Assembly (NCBI GenBank): GCA_964520425.1
Contig: CAZFMX010000004.1
Location: 7,897-71,896, forward strand
Length of the DNA stretch: 64,000 nt
Origin: JAFGFY01 sp964520425
Lineage (GTDB): Bacteria > Desulfobacterota > DSM-4660 > Desulfatiglandales > HGW-15
Reading direction: 5' to 3'
Below are positions 8,093 through 17,538 of this stretch, in pieces (position 1 is the stretch's first letter; every line of letters starts with the position of its first letter). A program made the position numbers and the translations under genes. The notes beneath the pieces are model-generated. The model made no database searches, was not told the DNA's origin, and was given only the letters and a program-made list of their open reading frames with translations.

Positions 8093-11000
8093 CTACATGC
8101 TCGTTCCTTCGGCCAGTGTATCTATCATGGCCAATATTTGCCCGTCTTTGAAGTTATTGACCTGAAATGCCTTGGCCGGACAGACACCCGCACAGATTCC
8201 ACATCCCATGCATTTGACCTCGTTGTGGCTTACCTTGCCCTCTTCGTCGATATAGGGTGAATCAAAGGGACAAACTCTGAAGCATGTGAGACAGGACATG
8301 CAGATATCCCGGTTGTGCTTGGAAATAATCCCGGATACGGCCAGTTTGTCCTGAGACAGGATGACACCGGCGCGACCGGCAGCGGCTAGGGCCTGGGAAA
8401 TAGTTTCATCCAGATTCTTGGGGGCATGGGCCAGTCCGCACAGGAAGATACCCTCGGACGGAAAGTCTACGGGACGAAGTTTGACGTGGGCCTCCAGCAG
8501 GTAGCCCTCCGGATTGCGCGTCAGTTTGTAAATCTTGGCGACCTCTTCTGTCGTTGGGTGCGGTCTGAGGCCCGTGGAAAGCACCAGCCAGTCCGCTTCA
8601 AACTCGACTTCTCGGCCGAGCATATCATCGAAGGTCTTGACCCGAAGATTGTCTTCTGAAACCTCCACCTGAGGTTTCCTTTCCGGGATATAGTTTACAA
8701 AGATCACGCCCAAATCGCGCGCCTTAAAGTAGTAGTCTTCCCTGAGCCCGTATGTCCTGATGTCACGATAGAGGATGATGACCTGTGTATCAGGCGAGTG
8801 TTCTTTGATGGCGATAGCGTTCTTTATAGCGTCCTGACAGCAAATACGGGAGCAGTAATTATCAGGCTCCTCTCTGGAACCCACACACTGGATCATGACA
8901 TATTTTTCGCCCGCTTGAACGCCATGATTGGCTGCAAGCCTCTTCTCCAGCATTCGCTGGGTGATCACCCTGTCGTTCTCCCCGTAAAGGTATTCCTTGG
9001 ACTCATATTCGGTACCGCCAATGGCCACGATAATAGCCCCATGCTCGAACGATGTTCCGTCAGTCAGGGTTGTCTTGAAGTTGCCCACAAAACCATCAGT
9101 GGATTTGACCTCAAGCCCCGTGTGAATGGTGATGCGCGGGTGGGCCTGGATCTCTTCGATTTTGGTCTTTAAAAAACCCTGCACATCGCTTTTATCCAGT
9201 GTATGAAAAAGATTGCGAGCCAGACCGCCCAGGTCAATCTCCTTTTCCACCAGGTGGACATCAAAACCCTGATCACCCAGTGAAAGGGCCGCGGTGATGC
9301 CGGCTACTCCGCCGCCAATGACCATGGCCCCGGGAATCACGCCCACCGAGTCGGTGGTGACCGGCTCCAGCAGCCTGACCTTGGCTATATTCATTTTAAC
9401 AATGCTGATGGCCTTTTCTGTGGCATCTTCATTCTGTCCCATGTGACACCAGGAGCATTGCTCGCGGATATCGGCAAGCTCGAACAAATACTTGTTCAGT
9501 CCGGCTTCACGGATAGTGTCCTGGAACAGGGGCTCGTGGGTTCTTGGTGTGCAAGAAGCCACCAAGACCCTGTTCAAATTTTTCTCCTTGACGATCTCCT
9601 TTATTCGCTCTTGTGTGTTCTGTGCGCAGGCGTACATTGTATTTTCAGCATGTATAACGCCCTGTTCACCTTTCACAGATTCGACCACCTTTTCCACATC
9701 TACGGTCTGGCTGATATTGATTCCGCAGTGACAGACGAATACCCCGATTCTGGGCTCTTCTTTGGTGATGTCTGTTTCCGGCGGGAGTTCTCTGGTCACC
9801 GTCTCTGTGCCCCTGGCCTCACCCAGCAAAGCCATAGCCTCTCCCGCTACAGCGCTTCCCTGCATCACGGTCTCGGGTATGTCCTTGGGGGATTGGAATA
9901 TACCCGTGACAAACACACCATCTTGAGAGGTATTAACCGGCTGAAATTGGGTTGTTCTGGGAAAGCGGTGGTCATTGAGCGCAATATCAAAGGTCTTGGC
10001 CAAATCATCCACGTCCGAGTGGGGCTGAAAGCCGATGGAGAGGACGACCATGTCAAAGGTTTCGTCCACCAGGGTTCCATCCTCTTTAGCATAGCGCAGC
10101 ACCAGGTTACCTGTTCCGGGTTCTTCCCTTATTGCCGAGATCATGGCCCGTTGATACCGGACGCTGTAGTCGTTCTTGGCACGATCCACATACTTGTCAA
10201 AGTCCTTTCCAAAGGCTCTCAGCTCCATAAAGAAAATGGTGGGATGAATTCGGCTATCATGTTCGGTGGCAATAATGGCCTGCTTGGTGGCATACATACA
10301 ACAGACCGAAGAACACCAGGGATTGGCATTGTGTCGGTCCCGGGATCCTACACATTGAATCCACGCGATTTTTTCAGGATGCTTTCCGTCGCTGGGGCGC
10401 TTGACCGTTCCCTGGTACGGGCCGGACGCGGAAAGGATGCGCTCAAACTGAATGGACGACACCACGTTGGGCCAACGGCCAAACCCCAGTTCCTGTCGGA
10501 CGCCGGCGTCATAGCGGGCGAGACCTGGGGACAGAATAATGGACCCCACATTGATTTCCATGGTCTCGGGTTGCTGCGCGTGGGTCTCCAGTGTTACCGC
10601 TCCAGGAAGACAGGCCTCCACGCACTGAAAACACTCGCAGCAATATGAACAATTCAAACACCGATGGGCCTCTGTCTGACCGGTCTCTATATCCAGACCC
10701 AGCTCCACTTCCTTGAAGTTTCCTTCTCGCTTTTCAACAGGCAACTCCGGCATTTTGGCTCGATCCTTCTTGTGTTGGCCTTTTGGAATAGGACGGTAGA
10801 CCGGATCCTCTTTGGTGATGGGTTCCCGTCCCTCGGCCATGTCCCGTCCGTCCAAATAACGGACAATGGATTCGGCTGCCTCCCGGCCTGAGGCAACGGC
10901 ACCAATGGCCACCCATGGACCGGTCTGCACATCTCCACCCGCAAAAACACCGTCGCAGTTGGTGGCATAGGTGATGGAATCCGTTTCAACCGTACCCCAC

Positions 11001-12541
11001 CGAGAGAATTCCAGACCGGATATCTCTTCCAGGGCGGAAAGATCAGGTGTTTGACCGATGGCCGGAATGACCTGGTCGAGTTCCATATCAAATTCACTCC
11101 CAGGTATGGGGACCGGCCTTCTTCTACCCGACGAGTCGGGCTCCCCAAGTTCCATGCGAATACACCGCAGACCAATCACCCTGTCGTCCTGGAGGAGGAC
11201 TTCCTGGGGGGCTGAGAGAAAGGAGATCTTCACCCCTTCCTCCTCTGCGGCCTCGACTTCTTCCTCCCAGGCCGGCATCTCCGCGCGAGTCCTTCGGTAG
11301 ATGATAGTGACTTCTTCGGCCCCTAGCCGGACTGCGGAGCGGGACGCGTCGATGGCCACATTACCGCCGCCGACGATAGCCACTCTTCTTCCCACAGCCG
11401 CCTTACCCTTAAGGTTCAGTTCTCTAAGAAAATCCACACCCTGTCGTACACCCTCAGCCTCATCACCGGGGATACCCATCTCAATCCCTCTATGGGCCCC
11501 AGTAGCCAGATATATGGCCTTGTAGCCTTGATTCAATAGGGTTTTGACCGTCAAATTCGGGCCCAGGGGCGTGTCGGTCCTGATCTCCACACCCAGGTTG
11601 GTGATGACCTCGATCTCCCGATCCAGAATGTCTCGAGGAAGACGATGCTCAGGGATGCCCACCCGCAGCATGCCGCCGGCTTTGGGCAGGGCCTCAAAAA
11701 TCGTGGATAAGACCCCTTTCCGTGCTAGATGATAGGCCGCGGAAAGCCCCGCAGGGCCCGAGCCGATGATAGCCACCTTCTCCTCCCTTGGAGGGAGACA
11801 TTCAATCTCTATTTCCCGGGGATCAAACTGGTCGGCTGCAAGGCGTTTCAGGTCCCGAATGGCTATCGGATCATCCACATCACACCGACGGCAGGCATCT
11901 TCACATCCATGGGGACAGATTCTGCCGAGCACACCGGGCAGGGGGAGATCTTGCATAATGATTTTCAGGGCCTCTTTGTATTTCCCCTGTCCCACCATCT
12001 GTACATACCCCTGTACATTCAATCCCGCGGGGCAGGCCAAACGGCAGGGGGCTTTGTCCATCTTTCGGATGGCATAGGCGCTCGGAATGGCTTGGGCATA
12101 TTCTTTGTAGGTTGCTCTTCTGGTGGAAAGACCTTGCTCGTATTCATTGGGGAGTTCTACAGGGCAGACCCTCGCACAATCGCCACAGGCCGTACACTTT
12201 GCCTCATCAATGTAACGAGGATTCTTGCGGATGGTGACTCTGAAATTCCCTTTGGGACCCTCAACCTTCTCCACTTCTGCGCAGGTGATCAGGTCTATAT
12301 TGAGATGCCGGCCGACCTCCACCATCTTGGGTGAGATCATACACATGGCACAGTCGCCAGTGGGAAAGGTCTTATCCAACATGGCCATGGTCCCGCCTAT
12401 GCTTGAATCTTTCTGGACTATATGTACCTTGAAGCCGGCTTCAGCAAGGTCGAACGCGGACTGCATGCCACCCACACCGCCGCCTACGATCAGGACCGAT
12501 CCTTTTACTCTATTACCATTTGAGGAGGCACTATCACTCAT
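8093..12541 (-). CDS. hdrA: Giant HdrA fusion: HdrA-GltD-HdrA-ferredoxin flavoprotein
   Basis: At 1482 residues this is more than twice the length of a simple HdrA. In order it has an N-terminal FAD motif (about 17-24) with the C64-A-M-C67 pair; a ferredoxin motif C116..C126; a GltD-like Fe-S domain (C166, C170, C209, C213, C217, C220); an FAD motif IIGSGPAG (about 259-266) and NAD(P) motif VGGGNVAIDA (about 390); the rest of the first HdrA with a Cys-rich cluster CLNCSYCCECFQC (about 655) and CVGSRDR; a second HdrA half (VCHCGIN, then VIGGGVAG near 1100); and two C-terminal 4Fe-4S motifs (CMSCLTCFRVCP, CMGCGICAGVCP). The GltD module suggests NAD(P)H as one electron partner. It overlaps hdrB by 4 bp and is followed by mvhD after 20 bp. 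It is the Cys paralogue of the Sec-type copy at the left edge. Confidence 0.95.
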   Translation of the reverse strand: MSDSASSNGNRVKGSVLIVGGGVGGMQSAFDLAEAGFKVHIVQKDSSIGGTMAMLDKTFPTGDCAMCMISPKMVEVGRHLNIDLITCAEVEKVEGPKGNFRVTIRKNPRYIDEAKCTACGDCARVCPVELPNEYEQGLSTRRATYKEYAQAIPSAYAIRKMDKAPCRLACPAGLNVQGYVQMVGQGKYKEALKIIMQDLPLPGVLGRICPHGCEDACRRCDVDDPIAIRDLKRLAADQFDPREIEIECLPPREEKVAIIGSGPAGLSAAYHLARKGVLSTIFEALPKAGGMLRVGIPEHRLPRDILDREIEVITNLGVEIRTDTPLGPNLTVKTLLNQGYKAIYLATGAHRGIEMGIPGDEAEGVRQGVDFLRELNLKGKAAVGRRVAIVGGGNVAIDASRSAVRLGAEEVTIIYRRTRAEMPAWEEEVEAAEEEGVKISFLSAPQEVLLQDDRVIGLRCIRMELGEPDSSGRRRPVPIPGSEFDMELDQVIPAIGQTPDLSALEEISGLEFSRWGTVETDSITYATNCDGVFAGGDVQTGPWVAIGAVASGREAAESIVRYLDGRDMAEGREPITKEDPVYRPIPKGQHKKDRAKMPELPVEKREGNFKEVELGLDIETGQTEAHRCLNCSYCCECFQCVEACLPGAVTLETHAQQPETMEINVGSIILSPGLARYDAGVRQELGFGRWPNVVSSIQFERILSASGPYQGTVKRPSDGKHPEKIAWIQCVGSRDRHNANPWCSSVCCMYATKQAIIATEHDSRIHPTIFFMELRAFGKDFDKYVDRAKNDYSVRYQRAMISAIREEPGTGNLVLRYAKEDGTLVDETFDMVVLSIGFQPHSDVDDLAKTFDIALNDHRFPRTTQFQPVNTSQDGVFVTGIFQSPKDIPETVMQGSAVAGEAMALLGEARGTETVTRELPPETDITKEEPRIGVFVCHCGINISQTVDVEKVVESVKGEQGVIHAENTMYACAQNTQERIKEIVKEKNLNRVLVASCTPRTHEPLFQDTIREAGLNKYLFELADIREQCSWCHMGQNEDATEKAISIVKMNIAKVRLLEPVTTDSVGVIPGAMVIGGGVAGITAALSLGDQGFDVHLVEKEIDLGGLARNLFHTLDKSDVQGFLKTKIEEIQAHPRITIHTGLEVKSTDGFVGNFKTTLTDGTSFEHGAIIVAIGGTEYESKEYLYGENDRVITQRMLEKRLAANHGVQAGEKYVMIQCVGSREEPDNYCSRICCQDAIKNAIAIKEHSPDTQVIILYRDIRTYGLREDYYFKARDLGVIFVNYIPERKPQVEVSEDNLRVKTFDDMLGREVEFEADWLVLSTGLRPHPTTEEVAKIYKLTRNPEGYLLEAHVKLRPVDFPSEGIFLCGLAHAPKNLDETISQALAAAGRAGVILSQDKLAVSGIISKHNRDICMSCLTCFRVCPFDSPYIDEEGKVSHNEVKCMGCGICAGVCPAKAFQVNNFKDGQILAMIDTLAEGTSM

Positions 12542-13413
12542 ATCAAGTTCAACTCCTTCAAGAGGCCGATTGCATCCACAAAATGCCTGTCGATTTGCAG
12601 CTCTTCAGGGGATTTGTCCATGGCCACTCCAATAAGCTCGGTAATGAAGTAGACAGGCATGCTCTGGCCAATGTCATATTTTTGCTTCATCTGTTCCTGG
12701 TATGCATCGAGGTTGAGCTGGCACATTGGGCAGGTAGTGACAAAACAGTTGGCTCCTCTCGCAATGGCGTCCTTAAAAATCTTCGACATGAGCAGGAGCG
12801 CGGTATCGGTGTCGTTAACGGTCGCGGATGCCCCACAGCAGTCGGTTTTGTAGCTCCAGTCCAAGGGCTTGGCACCGAGGGTTTTGAGAACGATCTCCAT
12901 CCCCTGTGGATTTTCTACATCGTCGGGCACGGGCACATCATATGGGAACCTGGTTTGAAGACATCCGTAGTAACATGCGGGTTCCAGACCCTCGAGTTGC
13001 TTGACCGCCTTTTCGGCAAGTTCGCCGGACTCGGCCTTCGGTATCAATACCTCAAGAATACTCATAATCCTAATGTTGCTCTTTACTTTTTTGGACAACT
13101 CCGCGTTGATTTCGTCCCTTAGTCTATTGTTAGACGCAAGTCTGTGTTGTGCGACCAGCATCCGGCTATAGCAGGCCGAGCAGGGGATCACCAACTCAGA
13201 GAGCCCACAGTCGTCCGCAATACCCAGGTTGCGTGCGGGCATGGCAACCGACAGGAAGTCGTCGGTCTTGCTGGCAGATGTGGCACCACAGCAATTCCAG
13301 TCTTCGAGCTCGTTCAGGTTGATTCCCATCTCCCCTAGCACCAACTTGGTCTGTGTGTCATAGAGCTGACTCGATGCGTGTAATGTGCATCCAGGGTAAT
13401 AGGCAATTTCCAT
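12538..13413 (-). CDS. hdrB: Heterodisulfide reductase subunit B homologue
   Basis: The 291-residue protein has two CCG domains. The first shows NCCGATSAS near residue 40 and PCSACYSRM near 78; the second shows YYGCLQTRFP, DCCGASATVND and TTCPMCQLN. These cysteines bind the non-cubane double 4Fe-4S clusters that carry out two-electron chemistry in the HdrB family. The protein is soluble. The start overlaps the end of hdrC by one base and the stop overlaps hdrA, so the hdrCBA genes are tightly coupled. Its true substrate in a MetFV-Hdr complex is not settled. Confidence 0.94.
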   Translation of the reverse strand: MEIAYYPGCTLHASSQLYDTQTKLVLGEMGINLNELEDWNCCGATSASKTDDFLSVAMPARNLGIADDCGLSELVIPCSACYSRMLVAQHRLASNNRLRDEINAELSKKVKSNIRIMSILEVLIPKAESGELAEKAVKQLEGLEPACYYGCLQTRFPYDVPVPDDVENPQGMEIVLKTLGAKPLDWSYKTDCCGASATVNDTDTALLLMSKIFKDAIARGANCFVTTCPMCQLNLDAYQEQMKQKYDIGQSMPVYFITELIGVAMDKSPEELQIDRHFVDAIGLLKELNLI

Positions 13414-14054
13414 TATGTCCCCCTGCTCATGTCAGACTCTGTCAGCGGCCCGTTTTTTTTTGCCTTCTTGAGAAGGCGTTTGAGATCTGAAAGGTGTTTG
13501 ATCTTTTGGATCCCGAAGTGCATGCGTTTTTTCTTGGTCATACGCAGGCCGAGTTTCGCCTGGAGCATGGTCTCTTTGTATATCTCTTTGAACTTGAAGC
13601 GCATGAGGTTGCGGAAGGTGTCCTTCATTTCATAGAGGCCCATAAATTCGATTTCATTGAGCCTTCCCAAGTGGTTGGCCGCGGTACAGAAGGATTTATG
13701 GAAGGCTGCGACTTTTGGAAGGAGTGGATCCAGATGCTCCTCTTTGGACATATGTTTGAGGGTCTCGGTGATCTTTGCGGTTTGTATTTCGTTTGGGCAG
13801 CGGGTGCCGCATGTATAGCACGACACACACTTCCAGACCAGCTTGTTACTGAGGGCCTGTTCCCGGTCGCCGAGCAGTATCATTCGAATCAAACGATCAG
13901 GCGTGACATAGCCGGTCTCTTCTCCCACAGGACATCCTGCAGCACATCGTCGGCACTGATAACAGGCGGTAATGTTCTGCTCTGACCGCGCCATTACCTC
14001 ATGCACCAGTGCTTGCTTGCTTTCGTGTTCAAATTTTAAGGCAGGAAGTGCCAT
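13413..14054 (-). CDS. hdrC: Heterodisulfide reductase subunit C homologue
   Basis: The 213-residue protein has two 4Fe-4S motifs, CYQCRRCAAGCP (about 31-42) and CVSCYTCGTRCP (about 76-87), that connect HdrA to HdrB. The C-terminal third is basic and helical, with no membrane span, so this is the soluble type rather than HdrE/HdrC-cytochrome fusions. It is the first gene of the operon, with AAGGAG about 10 nt before the ATG. About 450 bp of non-coding sequence separates it from the divergent membrane Fe-S gene. Confidence 0.94.
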   Translation of the reverse strand: MALPALKFEHESKQALVHEVMARSEQNITACYQCRRCAAGCPVGEETGYVTPDRLIRMILLGDREQALSNKLVWKCVSCYTCGTRCPNEIQTAKITETLKHMSKEEHLDPLLPKVAAFHKSFCTAANHLGRLNEIEFMGLYEMKDTFRNLMRFKFKEIYKETMLQAKLGLRMTKKKRMHFGIQKIKHLSDLKRLLKKAKKNGPLTESDMSRGT

Positions 14055-14504
14055 TTCAGTACTCCTTGGTCACACTTTAAGGTTCTCCAAATCCGATTTA
14101 CAAAATCTTTCACGATCGCCCCTTTTCTTACATTTCGATCCATGAGATACCTATCTCATATTCGATTTATGTATATTTCAGGATGTAGTGGGTTATGGAT
14201 CCGAAGAGGGGCTATTTCTAGCTCGATCTGGGGATTTCCATCAACCTGAAAGGTGGCGGAGTCCAGATTTTGTGAAATATTTAACATGCCATTTCAGAGG
14301 CCGTGTGTCAAGGGGAAAGTTCTTTTGGGGATGATCTGAACCAGGTTACTAGGTTGTTAGATAACATTTCGGAATTCCACATCATATTCAATATTGGGCT
14401 CAGCCAGAAGGAGCTCAGCAGTTTTTTCTGGGGCGAGATTTTGTTGTTGACCTCCTGTGTTACCGTCTGGTACAAAAGTCAACCAAATCCTCCAGCTTGC
14501 AGAG
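14055..14504. other. Divergent intergenic region between hdrC and the membrane Fe-S gene
   Basis: This stretch should hold promoters for both directions. On the minus strand a perfect TTGACA lies at 14311-14306, but no good -10 follows at 16-18 nt. I found no clear sigma-54 site, riboswitch or terminator. The sequence is more AT-rich than the flanking genes. Confidence 0.4.
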
Positions 14505-16268
14505 ATGAGGCCCATTATGTTCTTTAGCATCAGCCTGTATATTGCTCTGGGTATTTTTGTCCTTGGCCTTTTATGGAGAATCTCCACCTGGTTCCGTTAT
14601 AGTGTCGGACCCGGAGCCCGGGAGATAAAGGCATCACAAAGGCTTTTTGCGGCCATTAAGGGAAGTATTCTTACCATATTAAGCCCAAAGATCCTGATTC
14701 TTCTGAAAGTCTTTGTCTTAGATGTCCTCGTCCAAAGAAGGGTATTTGTGGAGAGTCCTCTCCGGTGGGCCATGCATATGTGCATATATGGCGGATTCAT
14801 GCTTTTACTCCTCATGCATGCCCTTGAAAAATTTATTACCCTCACACTGTTTCCGGACTATACTTCTACACTCAATCCTTTTCTCTTTCTGAGGACTCTC
14901 TTTGGTCTAATCGTCCTGATTGGATTGGGACTCTCTTTCTACCGACGTCACATCCTAAAGATACCTCGTCTCATCAGTAATGCTATGGATCATTACATGG
15001 TGACCATCCTGGCTATCATCATGGTCTCCGGTTTTTTGCTGGAGGGGACGAAGATTGTATCTCACAACAAATATCAGGAGATGGTGGAAGACTGGTCAGA
15101 CGTGGACGATGAAGAATCGTTTGAGGCCTTGGAAAGTTATTGGGTGGAAAAGTTCGGTGTTGTTTCACCTGATTTAAAGGGGCCCTTTGATGCGGAAACC
15201 CTTGCCCTGGGCAAAGAACTGCATGAGATGAATTGTGAGGCCTGTCATTCCAGACCTCAGTGGGCGTTCATAAGCTATGGTGTTGCGAAGATCGTTTCGC
15301 CTCTCGCCGTTTCACTGGACAAGGCCGGTGTTCATACGATTCTGTGGTACCTGCATTTTCTGGCCTGTTTCGTAGGCCTGGGTTATCTTCCTTTCAGCAG
15401 GATGTTTCATATTTTTGCCGGTCCCTTGAGTCTGCTTACAAACGCTGTAATGGACAGAGAAAAATCAGACCCCGCCAATATAGCCACGAGGCAGGTGATG
15501 GAAATGGATGCCTGCACGCACTGTGGGACATGCAGTTTGCAGTGTTCTGTGGGTGTCCTATTCGAACAGATGCAGAACGTAAACATCCTTCCTTCTGAAA
15601 AAATGGCATCCGTAAAAAGGTTCACGGCAAATAGGATAGCCAAAGAAGTGGACATAAAACGTATTCAGGAGGGACTCTATCTGTGTACCAATTGTTACAA
15701 CTGCACCCTGGTCTGCCCGGTTGGCATCAATCTCCAAGATCTGTGGTTCAACTTGAGAGAGACCTTTATTCAGGATGGTCATCCCGAGGTGTTCACCCTT
15801 TCTACACTCTCATTCTATCGCGGGTTGAGGAAAGATGAGTTGAATGATAAGGATTACGAAAAACCATTGCAGCAGGCCAACCAAGCCCTGGCTGAGAAGT
15901 ACGTTTTATTCGATTCGCAGGATTCACCTATAGATCTTGGATCTCTGGGTAAGAGTTTTGAGAAGGATCTGAGAGCATCAGCTCAAGGAAGTACCTTTTC
16001 CTTTTGTTTTACGTGTACAACCTGTACGAGTGCCTGTCCCGTGGCATGTAATTACGATAACCCCCCGGATACCCTCGGGCTAACCCCTCACCAAATCATG
16101 CGTGCCGCTGCCATTGGGCTCCCTGATCTTATTTATCGCTCAAAAATGCTTTGGACCTGCCTCGGTTGTTATCAGTGCCAGGATGCCTGTCCTCAAGGGG
16201 TTCATGTCACGGATATCCTTTATGCATTGAAGAATATGGCCATAAGGCGTGTAAAAGAGAAGACGTAA
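14505..16268 (+). CDS. Membrane cytochrome/Fe-S reductase (NarI-like plus HdrC-like ferredoxin domains)
   Basis: The protein has about 587 residues from the ATG at 14505. An ATG at 14517 preceded by GAGATGAGG is also plausible. The N-terminal half has several membrane helices (IALGIFVLGLLW, GGFMLLLLMHALE, LIVLIGLGLSF, VTILAIIMVSGF, and one near ILWYLHFLACFVGLGYL) like heme b subunits of the NarI/DsrM/TmcC type. A CxxCH motif (CEACH, about residues 244-248) lies in the long loop and could bind heme c. The soluble half has four cysteine clusters: CTHCGTCSLQC, CTNCYNCTLVCP, CFTCTTCTSACP and CLGCYQCQDACP. Together with the HdrB-like gene 25 bp downstream it resembles HdrDE- or Tmc-like quinone-linked complexes. 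Direction of electron flow is unknown. Confidence 0.85.
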   Translation: MRPIMFFSISLYIALGIFVLGLLWRISTWFRYSVGPGAREIKASQRLFAAIKGSILTILSPKILILLKVFVLDVLVQRRVFVESPLRWAMHMCIYGGFMLLLLMHALEKFITLTLFPDYTSTLNPFLFLRTLFGLIVLIGLGLSFYRRHILKIPRLISNAMDHYMVTILAIIMVSGFLLEGTKIVSHNKYQEMVEDWSDVDDEESFEALESYWVEKFGVVSPDLKGPFDAETLALGKELHEMNCEACHSRPQWAFISYGVAKIVSPLAVSLDKAGVHTILWYLHFLACFVGLGYLPFSRMFHIFAGPLSLLTNAVMDREKSDPANIATRQVMEMDACTHCGTCSLQCSVGVLFEQMQNVNILPSEKMASVKRFTANRIAKEVDIKRIQEGLYLCTNCYNCTLVCPVGINLQDLWFNLRETFIQDGHPEVFTLSTLSFYRGLRKDELNDKDYEKPLQQANQALAEKYVLFDSQDSPIDLGSLGKSFEKDLRASAQGSTFSFCFTCTTCTSACPVACNYDNPPDTLGLTPHQIMRAAAIGLPDLIYRSKMLWTCLGCYQCQDACPQGVHVTDILYALKNMAIRRVKEKT

Positions 16269-16293
16269 GGCCTTCTAACCGGAGATTAGTATC

Positions 16294-17196
16294 ATGGATT
16301 TTGCCATACAACGCTGCTGCGTAACACCTATGTATCTGAAATCATACAACAGCTCAACGGATGCAGTCCTAAGGACACTTGATATAGGATTCGTGGACAT
16401 CAAGGAATTCAACTGCTGCGGGTACCCTTTGAAGGATATTGACCTAAATGCCTACGTCCTCGCTTCGGCAAGAAATTTGTGTCTGGCTGAAAAGAGCAAC
16501 CTAAATGTCATGACATTCTGCAACTGCTGTTACGAGAGCCTGAAAGAGGCGAAACATCTCTTGAGAGAGGATGAGTCCATAAAGAGGGACATAAATGAGA
16601 AATTGATGAAGGAAGACCTGGAATATAGCGGTTCCACGAAAGTGAGGCATCTGCTGGAGGTACTTTACACTGATGTGGGTTTAGAGGCCTTAAAAGAAAA
16701 AGTGGCCATGTCCTTTAAAGGCTTGAAGATCGCAGTACATTATGGCTGCCATATTCTGCGTCCAAGGCAACTGGTTCAGTTCGATGATCCTGGAACGGCT
16801 AAGGTGTTTGATCAGCTGGTTGAGATTACAGGAGCAGAGATTGTTCCATGGGAAGCCCAGCTCGACTGCTGCGGGGCCCCCGCGTGGGGAATAGATGATG
16901 ATCTTTCCATGGATCTGACTCAAAAAAAGACCAGGGATGCCCATCAGTCCGGCGCCGATTTTATCTGTGTTGCCTGTGCCTATTGTCAGCTTCAGTTCGA
17001 TAGAGTTCAGAAGATGCTTCTTTCCAAGAGAGGGGAGGACAAGGGCCTCCCTTCAATCCTTCTTACACAGCTCCTTGGTCTGAGTTTAGGTGTTGATTCA
17101 AAGACCCTTGGAATTGACCAAAACGAACTGGATGCGATGGGAATTACACATTTTCTATCCTCCGAAGAATCCTCCACGCCATTAGAAGTTGCTTAA
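16294..17196 (+). CDS. HdrB-like CCG-domain protein
   Basis: The 300-residue protein has two CCG domains: NCCGYPLKDID near residue 37 with CNCCYESL near 73, then HYGCHILRP, LDCCGAPAWG and CVACAYCQLQF. These are the ligands of HdrB-type non-cubane clusters. It is encoded 25 bp after the membrane Fe-S protein and is the likely catalytic partner, together acting like HdrD split into two genes. It is a distant paralogue of the HdrB at 12538-13413. The substrate may be a disulfide or another two-electron thiol carrier; this is inference. Confidence 0.88.
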   Translation: MDFAIQRCCVTPMYLKSYNSSTDAVLRTLDIGFVDIKEFNCCGYPLKDIDLNAYVLASARNLCLAEKSNLNVMTFCNCCYESLKEAKHLLREDESIKRDINEKLMKEDLEYSGSTKVRHLLEVLYTDVGLEALKEKVAMSFKGLKIAVHYGCHILRPRQLVQFDDPGTAKVFDQLVEITGAEIVPWEAQLDCCGAPAWGIDDDLSMDLTQKKTRDAHQSGADFICVACAYCQLQFDRVQKMLLSKRGEDKGLPSILLTQLLGLSLGVDSKTLGIDQNELDAMGITHFLSSEESSTPLEVA

Positions 17197-17538
17197 CTTA
17201 TTGAAATATAATGAAAAAACTTAGCGTATAAGTCTGGGCCTGTTCTGCTCCGCTTTTGTGCTGCGATTCTCCTGAATCAAAAAGCTCTAAGGTCCCTTTT
17301 GAGACTCACTTGTGTAGAGATTTTCACATAAGTGAAAATGCATTTCTAGATAGTGACAATTTTTTTCCTCGAATCATCTTCCTCCCATGGTCATATTCTT
17401 TTCAATGTGTTGAAATATAAAGAAAATCAAGTAGTGGGGTTGTTTGGTATTCTTTTTGCACAATTTCTGTGCTATAATTCTATATACTCAATTTGAGTCT
17501 AACGGATTTAAGATGTTTTGACGGAGGACAAGACCAAA
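17197..17538 (+). other. Intergenic region upstream of FHA gene
   Basis: This AT-rich stretch separates the HdrB-like gene from the FHA gene. It contains the sigma-54-like site listed separately and a TATAAT at 17473-17478 without a good -35. I see no terminator hairpin after the HdrB-like gene. Confidence 0.4.
17444..17460 (+). promoter_or_regulatory. Candidate sigma-54 promoter
   Basis: The sequence TTGGTAT-N5-TTGCA places GG (17446-17447) and GC (17458-17459) exactly 10 nt apart, as sigma-54 requires. It lies 79 nt before the chosen FHA start. The -24 box deviates from TTGGCAC at two positions. Confidence 0.45.

Noticed and set aside
9443..10648. Long plus-strand open frame of 401 codons inside hdrA
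   Set aside because: It lies opposite the hdrA coding strand, has no recognisable domain, and is explained by codon bias of hdrA.
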